From contig NZ_CP076547.1 of the NCBI RefSeq assembly GCF_018889995.1, positions 1,054,001 to 1,118,000 of the forward strand: 64,000 bases of DNA, in the 5' to 3' direction. Below, in pieces: positions 35,198-43,260 of the stretch; position 1 is the first letter of the stretch, and each line of letters begins with the position of its first letter. The translations under genes were made by a program, and so were the position numbers. A model generated the notes under the pieces. The model had not been told where the DNA came from. It worked only from the letters and a program-made list of their open reading frames with translations, and searched no databases. The stretch is from Subtercola sp. PAMC28395 (GTDB taxonomy: Bacteria; Actinomycetota; Actinomycetes; Actinomycetales; Microbacteriaceae).

Positions 35198-35998
35198 TCA
35201 GATCTCGTCGGACTCGACCGGGTCGGGCGAGAGCAGTTCGAAGACGCCCTTCAGGATCTCGTCGGGCCGGAAGGGGTACTTGTCGATCTCGGCCTGGTCG
35301 CTGATGCCGGTGAGAACCAGGATGGTGTGCAGCCCCGCCTCGATGCCGGCGACGACATCGGTGTCCATGCGGTCGCCGATCATCCCAGTGTTCTCGGAGT
35401 GTGCGCCGATCTTGTTGAGCGCTGAGCGGAACATCATGGGGTTGGGTTTGCCGACGACGTAGGGCTCTTTGCCGCACGCCTTGGTGATCAGCGCAGCGAC
35501 CGCCCCCGTCGCGGGCAGCGGGCCTTCGGTGCTCGGGCCGGTGGCATCGGGGTTCGTCACGATGAAGCGCGCGCCCGCGGAGATGAGGCGGATGGCCCGG
35601 GTGATCGCCTCGAACGAGTAGTTGCGCGTCTCGCCGACGACCACGTAGTCAGGGTTCGTGTCGGTGAGGATGAATCCTGCCTCATGCAGGGCGGTCGTGA
35701 TGCCCGCCTCGCCGATCACGAAAGCAGAGCCTCCGGGCTTCTGGGACTTGAGAAAGGCGGCCGTGGCAAGTGCCGACGTCCAGATGGACTCTTCGGGCAC
35801 CTCGAGCCCCGATGCAAGCAGTCTTGCGCTCAGGTCACGGGGCGTGAACATCGAGTTGTTGGTCAGCACGAGGTACGGCTTGCCCTCGTCGCGCCATTGC
35901 TGCAACAGAGCGGCGGCACCGGGAAGGGCTTGGTTCTCATGGACGAGCACGCCGTCCATGTCAGTCAGCCAGCATTCGATTTCGTCACGACGGGACAT
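35198..35998 (-). CDS. HAD-IIA phosphatase, NagD-like
   Basis: 266 residues. Motif I WLTDMDGVLVHENQALPGA at the N-terminus, motif II VLTNNSMF (about 45-52), C2-type cap in the middle, motif III VGKPNPMMF and motif IV MIGDRMDTDVVAGIEAGL. Family members dephosphorylate nucleotides or sugar phosphates. Start ATG 35998 is set by AAGGAG six bases upstream; a 42-codon longer frame is unsupported. Confidence 0.92.
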   Translation of the reverse strand: MSRRDEIECWLTDMDGVLVHENQALPGAAALLQQWRDEGKPYLVLTNNSMFTPRDLSARLLASGLEVPEESIWTSALATAAFLKSQKPGGSAFVIGEAGITTALHEAGFILTDTNPDYVVVGETRNYSFEAITRAIRLISAGARFIVTNPDATGPSTEGPLPATGAVAALITKACGKEPYVVGKPNPMMFRSALNKIGAHSENTGMIGDRMDTDVVAGIEAGLHTILVLTGISDQAEIDKYPFRPDEILKGVFELLSPDPVESDEI

Positions 35999-36149
35999 GG
36001 CGCTCCTTAAGGTGCTCACATGCGGCTGCTCTCGAGACCAGCTGGTCACCGGCAGGCACTCACCACAAGGGTACTGCGAGTCGCCTGAACGTTGTCGTGA
36101 AGGCCACTGTGGGGTGCGCGTCACTCTGACCGCAGGCGTCCTTCACGGG

Positions 36150-36488
36150 TCACCGTGGACGAAGCGCGGTCCCTGTACCGATTTGGATGGGGACGACGGC
36201 GACTTCGGTCGTGGGCGTGATGAGCAGGAGCTCTACTCCCCGGCTGTGGAGGAGCGGCACGAGTTCAGACTCGCCGCGGTCGACAATTCGCTGGGCGCGC
36301 CTGCGGAAGATCTCCGTCATGACGGTGGTGGCGACGTAGTCATTGCCGTTGAAATGGATGGTGTGAGTCGGCGCGTCGGTCGCGCTCGCGACGGGCGCGG
36401 GCAGTTCGGAAGCGGTTGTTCCAGGCCCAGCGGGTATGGATGCGGGCTGCGTGGCCCGGAAGAGATGAGCAGTACGAGATGATGCCAT
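36150..36488 (-). CDS. Hypothetical protein, possibly manganese-regulated
   Basis: 112 residues, no recognised family. The N-terminal 40 are Ala/Pro/Thr-rich; the rest looks like a compact alpha/beta fold (TIHFNGNDYVATTVMTEIFRRRAQRIVDRG, ELVPLLHSRGVELLLITPTTEVAVVPIQ). No signal peptide. No Shine-Dalgarno is visible; TAAACT at 36496-36501 on the minus strand lies seven bases before the ATG, and a probable MntR box covers it. The reading frame is the only long one in this interval, but its reality rests on context. Confidence 0.55.
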   Translation of the reverse strand: MASSRTAHLFRATQPASIPAGPGTTASELPAPVASATDAPTHTIHFNGNDYVATTVMTEIFRRRAQRIVDRGESELVPLLHSRGVELLLITPTTEVAVVPIQIGTGTALRPR

Positions 36489-36495
36489 GATCGAA

Positions 36496-36513
36496 AGTTT
36501 AGATTTGCTAACT
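36496..36513. promoter_or_regulatory. Probable MntR box near the hypothetical gene and mntR
   Basis: AGTTTAGATTTGCTAACT, with TTAG-n5-CTAA arms, resembles the perfect palindrome in front of mntH. It overlaps the likely -10 region of the 112-residue protein and lies about 85 bp before mntR. Confidence 0.6.
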
Positions 36514-36598
36514 AATTGTCGGCAGGGATTGAGATTTCACCCCGGTTGTGCCGAGCGCTTCCCCATTGCCGCCGGACTGCTCTTATTAGACTGACCGC

Positions 36599-37339
36599 AT
36601 GCCGCTCTCGGACCTCACGAACGCCGCCCAGGACTACCTCAAGGTGATCTGGGCCGCCTCAGAGTGGCCCGGCGACGACACGGCCTCCAGAATCACAGTG
36701 AAGCACCTCGCGGAGCGCACAGGTGTGAGCACCGCCACCGTGTCCGATGGCATTCGAAAGCTCGCTGGGCTCGGCATGGTCGTCCACGAGCCCTACGGCA
36801 GCATCGAGCTCACCGACGAGGGCCGCGCGGTGGCCGTCGAGATGGTGCGCCGCCACCGGCTCGTCGAAACGTTTCTCGTCGAGGTGCTCGACTACTCGTG
36901 GGACGAGGTTCACGACGAGGCAGAGGTGCTGGAGCACGCTGTGTCGAACACCATGATCTCCCGTATGGACAGGGCGCTCGGGTTTCCGTCGCGCGATCCG
37001 CACGGTGACCCGATCCCCTCGGCAGAGGGCGTCTCACGCCCAGCCGAAGCCGTTCGGCTCGACGCCCTGCGGCAGGGTGCGTTTCGGTTGGGCGACGCCG
37101 TGCCCGGGCCGCCACTCGTCGTTCTGCGCATCTCTGATGCCGACCCGATCGTGCTCCGATCGCTCGGCGAAGCCGGTCTGGCTCTGGATGCCCGGCTCAG
37201 CGTCTGCGAGCCCCGAACCGATGCCGGAGCCGAACCCGAACCCGAGCCCGTCGGGGTGTGCGTGCGATTGGAGTCCACCGAGGCGTGCGTCAGGCTGAGC
37301 CGGAGCGAGGTTGACGCCGTGTGGGTGACCCGGGCTTAG
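36599..37339 (+). CDS. mntR: MntR/DtxR-family metal-dependent repressor
   Basis: 246 residues. N-terminal winged helix (ITVKHLAERTGVSTATVSDGIRKLAGLGMV, about 24-53), dimerisation/metal domain with HRLVETFLVEVLDYSWDEVHDEAEVLEHAVS (about 85-115; Glu, His and Asp ligands) and a C-terminal SH3-like/FeoA segment (about 150-245) interrupted by an EPEPEPV stretch. The adjacent mntH gene and two matching palindromes favour manganese rather than iron as the effector. It converges with mntH, 18 bp apart. Confidence 0.9.
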   Translation: MPLSDLTNAAQDYLKVIWAASEWPGDDTASRITVKHLAERTGVSTATVSDGIRKLAGLGMVVHEPYGSIELTDEGRAVAVEMVRRHRLVETFLVEVLDYSWDEVHDEAEVLEHAVSNTMISRMDRALGFPSRDPHGDPIPSAEGVSRPAEAVRLDALRQGAFRLGDAVPGPPLVVLRISDADPIVLRSLGEAGLALDARLSVCEPRTDAGAEPEPEPVGVCVRLESTEACVRLSRSEVDAVWVTRA

Positions 37340-37357
37340 CCGCGGCGCAGTCCCGTC

Positions 37358-38698
37358 CTAGCCGCCAGAGCCCCCGGCGCCACTGATCGTCAGCACGATG
37401 AGGGCGACATTCAGCGCGACGATGAGGGCGGCGACGACCCAGCAGGCGATGCGCAGGGGGAGCCGGTCGGCGAAGGGGCCCATGAGCATCCGGTCGCCCG
37501 TCAGGCGCACCAGAGGAATGAGCGCGAACGGGATGCCGAGGCTCAGGAAGACCTGCGAGAGCACGAGTGCCCAGGTGGGGTTCACGCCGAGGCCGAGGAT
37601 GAGCAGCGCGGGGATGAGGGTGATGACCCGGCGCACCAGGAGCGGAATGCGAAACTTCAGAAGACCCGCCATGATCGTCGCTCCGGCGTAGGAGCCGACC
37701 GACGTTGAGGCAAGGCCAGCGGCCAGGAGCCCGACCGCGAAGATCACGCCGATGACCGGGCCGAGGGCGGCGATGATGGCGGCGTGTGCGCCGGCGATCG
37801 TGTCGGTGCCCGAGACGCCGCCCAGGTTCGCTGCGGCGGTGAGGAGCATGGCGATGTTGACGGCACCGGCGAGCAGAAGGGCCGCTGCGACATCCCAGCG
37901 GGTCACGACGAGAAGGCGACGGATGGCCGAGAATTCGCCCGTCGATGGCGTGAACGGCTTCGGCGTGAAGGCCTGGGGGGTGAACTTCTTCGATCGCGAG
38001 CGATACGAGTCGAGCGAGGGCCCGTGACGGTCGCGGGCGAGAGAGGAGTGCAGGTAGATCGCGTGCGGCATGACGGTGGCCCCGAGCATCCCGGCCGCGA
38101 GCAGAACGGTGTCGGGCCCGGCGAAGTGCGGCACGAGGCCCGCGGCAGCCTGGCCCCAGTGCACGGGGCTGACGAAAAGGCCGGCGAGAAAACCGAACGC
38201 GATGATGGCCAGCAGCGTCACGATGACGGTCTCGAAGGGGCGCTGCCCCTGGCGCGACTGCACCGCGAGAATCGTCATCGAGATCACGCCCACGATGAGA
38301 CCGCCGAGCAGCAGCGGCAGCCCGAAGAGCAGTTGCAGGGCGATTGCCCCGCCGATGACCTCGGCCAGGTCGGTCGCCGCTGCCACGAGTTCGGCCTGGA
38401 CCCAGAAGGCACGCCGGCTGCCTGTGCGCATGCGACGCCCGAGGATCTCTGGCAGGCTCTCGCCGGTGACGATGCCGAGTTTGGCCGACTGGTACTGAAT
38501 GAGCATGGCCATGCCGTTCGCCGCAGCGAGCACCCAGACGAGAAGGTAGCCGTAGCGCGCGCCCGCAGTGAGGTTTGCCGCCACATTGCCCGGGTCGACG
38601 TACGCGATGGCGGCGACGAAGGCCGGGCCGAGCAGAAAGATGATGCGCGTCGGGCGCACAGAAGCGGGTCGATCTCGCTCCTTGGTCGCCTGGGCCAT
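37358..38698 (-). CDS. mntH: Nramp-family Mn2+/H+ symporter
   Basis: 446 residues and eleven membrane helices. The metal-binding DPGN motif in TM1 (AIAYVDPGNVAANL, about 31-44) and the MPHAIYLHSSL motif in TM6 are intact. A hydrophilic loop after TM6 (RSRSKKFTPQAFTPKPFTPSTG) is longer than usual and contains three FTP repeats. TACCAT lies five bases before ATG 38698. The promoter region contains a perfect MntR-type palindrome, so repression by Mn-MntR is expected. Confidence 0.95.
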   Translation of the reverse strand: MAQATKERDRPASVRPTRIIFLLGPAFVAAIAYVDPGNVAANLTAGARYGYLLVWVLAAANGMAMLIQYQSAKLGIVTGESLPEILGRRMRTGSRRAFWVQAELVAAATDLAEVIGGAIALQLLFGLPLLLGGLIVGVISMTILAVQSRQGQRPFETVIVTLLAIIAFGFLAGLFVSPVHWGQAAAGLVPHFAGPDTVLLAAGMLGATVMPHAIYLHSSLARDRHGPSLDSYRSRSKKFTPQAFTPKPFTPSTGEFSAIRRLLVVTRWDVAAALLLAGAVNIAMLLTAAANLGGVSGTDTIAGAHAAIIAALGPVIGVIFAVGLLAAGLASTSVGSYAGATIMAGLLKFRIPLLVRRVITLIPALLILGLGVNPTWALVLSQVFLSLGIPFALIPLVRLTGDRMLMGPFADRLPLRIACWVVAALIVALNVALIVLTISGAGGSGG

Positions 38699-38723
38699 GC
38701 TTCATGGTAGCAATCATCGGCGA

Positions 38724-38747
38724 AAATGTTAGATGCGTCTAACATTT
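38724..38747. promoter_or_regulatory. MntR operator at mntH
   Basis: AAATGTTAGA-TGCG-TCTAACATTT: ten-base arms, perfectly complementary. It covers the expected -35 region of mntH, whose TACCAT -10 box is at 38704-38709. Confidence 0.8.
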
Positions 38748-38822
38748 GTACACGCTGGGTTGCGAAGCGAGTGGATGACCGGCAATTGTCTGAGCGCGAG
38801 CGTCACCGGCTATCTTGGTGGA

Positions 38823-39461
38823 GTGTCAGATGCCAAAGCGAACCCCTCGGTCGAACTCACGACCAACGGCGTCGGCCCCTGGCAGGGCGAGCATCCTGTC
38901 GACGCGCACTACGACCCCGAGCTGCTCGAACGCGGAGACTCGCGTAACGTCATCGACCGGTACCGCTACTGGTCGATGGCCGCGATCGTCGCCGACCTCG
39001 ATGAGCACCGGCATCCGTTCCATGTTGCCATCGAGAACTGGCAGCACGACATGAACATCGGGTCGATCGTGCGCAGTGCCAACGCCTTCGGCGCCGACAC
39101 CGTGCACGTGATCGGGCGCAAGCGCTGGAACCGGCGCGGTGCGATGGTGACCGACCGGTACCAGCACATCATGCACCACGACACCGTCGCCGACTTCGTG
39201 GCCTGGGCGGCGAACGATGAGCTGCAGATCATCGCGATCGACAACGTTCCGGGCAGCGTGATCATCGAGACCTTCGCGTTCCCCGAGCGCTGCGTCTTGC
39301 TCTTCGGGCAGGAAGGTCCGGGCTTGTCTGAGGCGGCGATCGCGTCGGCCGGCTCCATCGTCGAGATCAGCCAGTTCGGGTCGACCCGCTCGATGAACGC
39401 GTCGGCCGCTGCGGCAGTCGCCATGCACGCCTGGGTTCTGCAGCACGTCTCATTCGGTTGA
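38823..39461 (+). CDS. TrmH/SpoU-family RNA 2'-O-methyltransferase
   Basis: 212 residues from GTG 38823. SPOUT motifs: NIGSIVRSANAFGADTVHVIG (motif 1, about 76-96), LLFGQEGPGLSE (motif 2, about 158-169) and ISQFGSTRSMNASAAAAVAMHAW (motif 3). The RNA target cannot be assigned. TATCTT at 38811-38816, six bases before the GTG, supports this start; the frame is open back to 38733, within the MntR operator, which argues against the longer form. Confidence 0.9.
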   Translation: MSDAKANPSVELTTNGVGPWQGEHPVDAHYDPELLERGDSRNVIDRYRYWSMAAIVADLDEHRHPFHVAIENWQHDMNIGSIVRSANAFGADTVHVIGRKRWNRRGAMVTDRYQHIMHHDTVADFVAWAANDELQIIAIDNVPGSVIIETFAFPERCVLLFGQEGPGLSEAAIASAGSIVEISQFGSTRSMNASAAAAVAMHAWVLQHVSFG

Positions 39462-39482
39462 GCCGGCCAAAGAGCGCAGCCG

Positions 39483-39536
39483 GGCACAGGGCAGAGTCAC
39501 AGCACAGGGCAGAGTCAGGGCACAGAGCAGAGGGGT
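39483..39536. repeat. Three-copy 18-bp tandem repeat before the SMR gene
   Basis: Three 18-bp units with the shared core GCACAGGGCAGAGTCA (third unit GCACAGAGCAGAG). The array ends 10 bp before the SMR start codon and so probably lies in its 5' untranslated region or promoter. Confidence 0.7.
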
Positions 39537-39546
39537 GGGCTGAACG

Positions 39547-39885
39547 ATGGGGTACGTCTTTCTCGCGCTCGCAATCGCCTCGGAGGTCGTCGCCACGACC
39601 TTCCTGAAGTTCACCTCCGGCGAAGGAGTCACGCTCGCCAACCGTTGGTGGGCGTACGCGATCGTGGTGGTCGGTTATGTCGCGTCATTTGTGCTGCTCA
39701 GCCTCACGCTTTCGCGCGGGGTGCCGCTCGGCATCGCCTACGCGGTGTGGGCCGGTGTCGGAGTGGTCGTCGTGACCATCGTGAGCTGGCTCATCTTCAA
39801 GGAGTTTCTCAGCTGGGTGCAGATCGCCGGCATCGTTCTGGTGATTGGCGGCGTGCTGCTTCTCGAGCTGGGGGCCAAGCGCTGA
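39547..39885 (+). CDS. Small multidrug resistance (SMR) exporter
   Basis: 112 residues and four membrane helices. FLALAIASEVVATTFLKFTSGE holds the essential TM1 Glu; GIAYAVWAGVGVVVVTIVSWLIFKEFLS is the TM3 signature of EmrE/QacE-type proteins, and GIVLVIGGVLLLEL is TM4. Functions as a dimer exporting cationic drugs or guanidinium-like compounds. Stop TGA overlaps a small downstream frame (TGATG). Confidence 0.92.
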   Translation: MGYVFLALAIASEVVATTFLKFTSGEGVTLANRWWAYAIVVVGYVASFVLLSLTLSRGVPLGIAYAVWAGVGVVVVTIVSWLIFKEFLSWVQIAGIVLVIGGVLLLELGAKR

Positions 39886-40070
39886 TGGCTGCCGCGGGCG
39901 TCGGCCCCGGGCATCCCAACCGCCAGCGCTCTGTCGCACTGCGGGCACCATTCTCACCAGCGCTTGCGTTTCTCGTGATCGGCCTGCTCGCCCTGGTCTC
40001 GACCGTCGAGGCGCTGCGGCTCACGCGCTCCGCAGGTGACGGCATCCGCCCGGTGCGCCTACCCGCCTGA
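39885..40070 (+). CDS. Small single-pass membrane protein
   Basis: 61 codons starting inside the SMR stop (TGATG overlap). A basic N-terminus, one hydrophobic helix (LAFLVIGLLALVSTVEAL, about 29-46) and a short basic tail. It may be a translationally coupled accessory of the SMR exporter or a chance frame; nothing homologous is recognised. Confidence 0.45.
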   Translation: MAAAGVGPGHPNRQRSVALRAPFSPALAFLVIGLLALVSTVEALRLTRSAGDGIRPVRLPA

Positions 40071-40115
40071 GCCATCAGGGGAAACACCCACTCTGCGACC
40101 TCTTATAGTCGAATG

Positions 40116-41141
40116 GTGCGCGAATCGGCTTCTGGTGACCTGGGTACGGCTACGGCCGCCGAGTTGCTCGTCGAGGGAGCCTCGAAGAGCTATGGGCGCT
40201 CAGAGACGAACAGGCGCGGCGCCTCCGAGCGCAGGATCGCCCTGGGAGCCATCGATCTGCGGGTGCAACGCGGCCGGTTCGTGAGCGTGATCGGCCCGAG
40301 TGGGTGCGGCAAATCGACGTTGCTGCGCATGATCGCTGGCCTCGAGCATCCGGATGCCGGTGCGGTGAGCATCTTCGGCAGCACACCGGCCGAAGCGTCT
40401 GAGGCGAAGCGAATCGCGTTCATGCCGCAGGTGCCGGCTCTGCTGCCCTGGCTGTCGGTGCTCGAAAACGTGAAGATCGTCGACCGGGTCAACCGGCGGG
40501 CGAACCGGCGAATGGATGCCCTGCGGCGCGGGCCCGAATCTACAGGTGGCCCAGCTGGGCACGGCGCTGGTGTCGGTGTCGCGCTCGCCCCCGAGGCGGA
40601 TCCCGTCGCGCTGCTCACAGAGCTCGGGCTCGGCGACTCGCTGAAACTCCTGCCGGGCGAGCTCTCGGGCGGAATGCAGCAGCGGGTGGCGATTGCGCGA
40701 GCCTTCGCGACACAGGGTGACGTGCTGCTGATGGACGAACCGTTCTCGGCCCTCGACGAGTTCACGCGCGAATCAACGCAGGACCAGCTGCTGAAGCTGT
40801 GGGAGGAATGGCGCACGACAGTGGTATTCGTGACGCACTCGGTGACCGAGGCCGTGGTGCTCTCGGACGAGGTCGTCGTGATGGCGGGGGGCCGCGGCGA
40901 GCCCGGGCGGATCGCTGCGATCGTGCCGATCGAGCTGCCTCGCCCTCGTCGGCGCGGGCTGCTCGAAGCGGCCGCGGTGCATGAGTACGAAGACCGGATC
41001 CGTGCGGAGCTGCAGGCTGCACGGCGTTCTCCGGGAAGCCCGGGCGGCCCTCGCGAATCACGTGCGCCGCTGCCCCCGAATCTGACGCCAGGCCAGTCGT
41101 CAGACGATTCTGCTGTGCCACCGCCCGGGAGCGCAGAGTGA
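40116..41141 (+). CDS. ABC transporter ATPase, nitrate/sulfonate/taurine-type
   Basis: 341 residues. Walker A GPSGCGKSTLLRM (about 59-71), Q loop FMPQVPALLPWLSV, signature LSGGMQQRVAIARAF, Walker B VLLMDEPFSALDEFTRE and H-loop VTHSVTEA. A non-conserved insertion of about 45 residues lies between the Q loop and the signature (basic RRANRRMDALRRG then Gly-rich). GTG 40116 is preferred over ATG 40113: TATAGT at 40104-40109 is six bases upstream. It overlaps the permease by 4 nt. Confidence 0.9.
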   Translation: MRESASGDLGTATAAELLVEGASKSYGRSETNRRGASERRIALGAIDLRVQRGRFVSVIGPSGCGKSTLLRMIAGLEHPDAGAVSIFGSTPAEASEAKRIAFMPQVPALLPWLSVLENVKIVDRVNRRANRRMDALRRGPESTGGPAGHGAGVGVALAPEADPVALLTELGLGDSLKLLPGELSGGMQQRVAIARAFATQGDVLLMDEPFSALDEFTRESTQDQLLKLWEEWRTTVVFVTHSVTEAVVLSDEVVVMAGGRGEPGRIAAIVPIELPRPRRRGLLEAAAVHEYEDRIRAELQAARRSPGSPGGPRESRAPLPPNLTPGQSSDDSAVPPPGSAE

Positions 41142-41926
41142 GCCGCCGCCGGGCGCGCTCGCGGTGGTCGCCCGGTTTCTGGCTGCCGACTGTGGTCGCC
41201 GTCGGCGTCACTGCAGTGGTGTGGGAGCTGGTTGCGATCGGCAATCCGTACCTTCTGCCTCGGCTCGGTCTCGTGGGCCAGCAGCTCATCACCAACACCG
41301 GGTACTACCTCGACAACGCGTGGGTTACGCTCTCCGAAGCGCTCGTCGGGCTCGCCATCGGGTTCGCTGCCGCCCTGGTCGTGGCAGTACTGGTGACCGA
41401 GTCGGGCATCCTGCGGCGGGCGATCATGCCCCTTGCGGTGATCCTCAACGTCATGCCCGTCGTCGCGATCGCGCCGGCGCTGGTCGTCGCCTTCGGGTTC
41501 GGGCCAGCACCGAAGCTCATCGTCACCGCGCTGATCACGTTCTTTCCGATGCTGATGAACCTCATAACCGGCCTGAATTCGGTGTCACCTCCGATTCTGC
41601 AGGTCTTCTCCACGCTGCACGCCTCGAGGCTCGAGGTGCTTGGCCGCCTGCGATTGCCCGGCAGCCTCCCCTATGTCTTCGCGGGGCTTCGCGTCGTGTT
41701 CCCGCTCTCGCTGGTGGGCGCGGTTGTTGCCGAATTCATCGCCCCGGGGGCCTCGAAGGGGCTCGGAACAGTGATCAGCGTCGCCTCGGCCAACTCGAAA
41801 CTGGCTGTCGTCTACGCGGCCATCGTCTGTCTTGCGATAATGGGAGCCCTGCTGCTTCTCGGGGTCACCCTTCTCGAGAAGCGCGTGCTGCGGTGGCACG
41901 AGTCCCAACAGCCGCGACAGCGCTGA
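41138..41926 (+). CDS. ABC transporter permease, SsuC/TauC/ThiX-type
   Basis: 262 residues and about six membrane helices. The EAA loop lies near STLHASRLEVLGRLRLPGSLPYVFAGLRV (about 162-190), typical of BPD_transp_1 permeases. GTG start overlaps the ATPase stop (GTGA). Works with the ATPase and the binding protein 130 bp downstream. The 130-bp gap (41927-42056) shows no hairpin or riboswitch that would reveal the substrate. Confidence 0.92.
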   Translation: MSRRRARSRWSPGFWLPTVVAVGVTAVVWELVAIGNPYLLPRLGLVGQQLITNTGYYLDNAWVTLSEALVGLAIGFAAALVVAVLVTESGILRRAIMPLAVILNVMPVVAIAPALVVAFGFGPAPKLIVTALITFFPMLMNLITGLNSVSPPILQVFSTLHASRLEVLGRLRLPGSLPYVFAGLRVVFPLSLVGAVVAEFIAPGASKGLGTVISVASANSKLAVVYAAIVCLAIMGALLLLGVTLLEKRVLRWHESQQPRQR

Positions 41927-42056
41927 CGCGCCACACCCGGCATCACGAGCAGCGTCAACACCCAGGCCCAGCCGTACCCCACGCATCACGACTGAACGCG
42001 CTCTTCCCTCCCGCATTCTGTCCTTCCCACCCGCGCTACCCGAGCCCGAGGACCCG

Positions 42057-43172
42057 ATGAATCACCGACTCTCTTCACCCCGACTGCGCACACGCATACT
42101 CGCAGTCTCTGCACTCGTGGCATCGGCCGCGCTGGCACTGAGTGGATGCTCGGGGTCGGCCTCGGCCCCGGCAACCCCCGCCGCGTCCGCAGGCAGCGCT
42201 ATCTCGGCTGAACGGTGTGCGGCGAACAAGGCGGCCGGCCCCATCACGTACATCACCGGCTACCAGTACCAGGCTTCGGCGAGCATCCTCGATGTTCTCG
42301 CTGCGAAGCAGCTCGGGTACTACGACGCACTGTGCCTCGACGTGACGATCCAGCCCGGCACCGGAGACACGGCCGGCAATGCCCAGCTGGTCGCGGCCGG
42401 AACGGCGACGTTCACCGACCTGGGTGGCGACGCCGACCTGCTTCGGGCTCGCGAGAACGGCGTCGACGTGACGGGAATCGCGACCTACGGGCAGGTGCCG
42501 ATCGCGACCCTCATGACGATGCCGACGGTCACCGACCTGAAGCAGCTCAACGGCACGACCCTCGGGCAGAAGGGGCAGTTGCCGCCCGAGATCCAGACGA
42601 TGCTGGTGGATGCTGGCGCCGACCTTGCGAGCATCACGCAGGTGGTCGTGGGCTACGACCCGAGCATCCTGCCCCGGGGCCAGGTGCAGTCGCTGACCGG
42701 GTACAAGTCGAACGAACCCCTGACTCTGAAGGCGCAGGGCACTGAGGTGAAGACGTGGAACCCCGAGGACTACGGGATCCCGGGAACATTCGGCACGGTG
42801 GCGGCGAACCCGGCGTTCATCAAGGCCAATGCGGGTACGACTGAAGACTTTCTTCGGGCGTCGTTCCACGCCTACGACTACTGCCTGACGAACGCGGCGG
42901 AGTGCGTCGGCTTCGCGGCGGCCCTCTCGGGTGCAGGGTACGACACCGACCACAATGTGCAGGTCTGGAACACCGAGACGGCGCTGGTCTCGGGCGCTCA
43001 ACCGGCCGGCACGCCCCTCGGCTCGCTGAACGCCGACCTACTGGCAAAAGAGAGTGCGTTTCTCGTGAAGGGTGGGGTGCTCACGGCGGCTCCGGACCTC
43101 ACCGCGGCGACTGACCCGTCGTTCCTCGCGGCGATCTACACCGGTACGAATCTGGTCTGGCCCGCGCCGTAG
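42057..43172 (+). CDS. ABC substrate-binding lipoprotein, NMT1/SsuA-like
   Basis: 371 residues. Lipoprotein signal with lipobox LALSGC (Cys about 31). The mature protein resembles NMT1/THI5-like and SsuA binding proteins: YITGYQYQASASILDVLAAKQLGYYDALCLDV, ATFTDLGGDADLLRARENGVDVTGIATYG and DYGIPGTFGTVAANPAFIKAN. Substrate not determinable; sulfonates, nitrate or a pyrimidine precursor are the family's options. Two internal Cys pairs near CLTNAAEC may form a disulfide. Confidence 0.88.
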   Translation: MNHRLSSPRLRTRILAVSALVASAALALSGCSGSASAPATPAASAGSAISAERCAANKAAGPITYITGYQYQASASILDVLAAKQLGYYDALCLDVTIQPGTGDTAGNAQLVAAGTATFTDLGGDADLLRARENGVDVTGIATYGQVPIATLMTMPTVTDLKQLNGTTLGQKGQLPPEIQTMLVDAGADLASITQVVVGYDPSILPRGQVQSLTGYKSNEPLTLKAQGTEVKTWNPEDYGIPGTFGTVAANPAFIKANAGTTEDFLRASFHAYDYCLTNAAECVGFAAALSGAGYDTDHNVQVWNTETALVSGAQPAGTPLGSLNADLLAKESAFLVKGGVLTAAPDLTAATDPSFLAAIYTGTNLVWPAP

Positions 43173-43184
43173 AACGATCCTCTG

Positions 43185-43220
43185 GCGTCGACCTTCGTGA
43201 CTCGACGAAGCGCTCGACGC
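43185..43220. terminator. Nested hairpin between convergent binding-protein and lacI genes
   Basis: GCGTCGA/TCGACGC outer stem (43185-43191 with 43214-43220) and CTTCGT/ACGAAG inner stem around GACTCG. No T tract. Confidence 0.6.
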
Positions 43221-43260
43221 TATGGGGTCGCGCGTTGTCCCTGACCGGTTGACTCCGGGC

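Noticed and set aside
36094..36147. CGTGAAGG/CCTTCACG pair as terminator of the 112-residue gene
   Set aside because: The loop is about 40 nt and there is no T tract; too weak to call.
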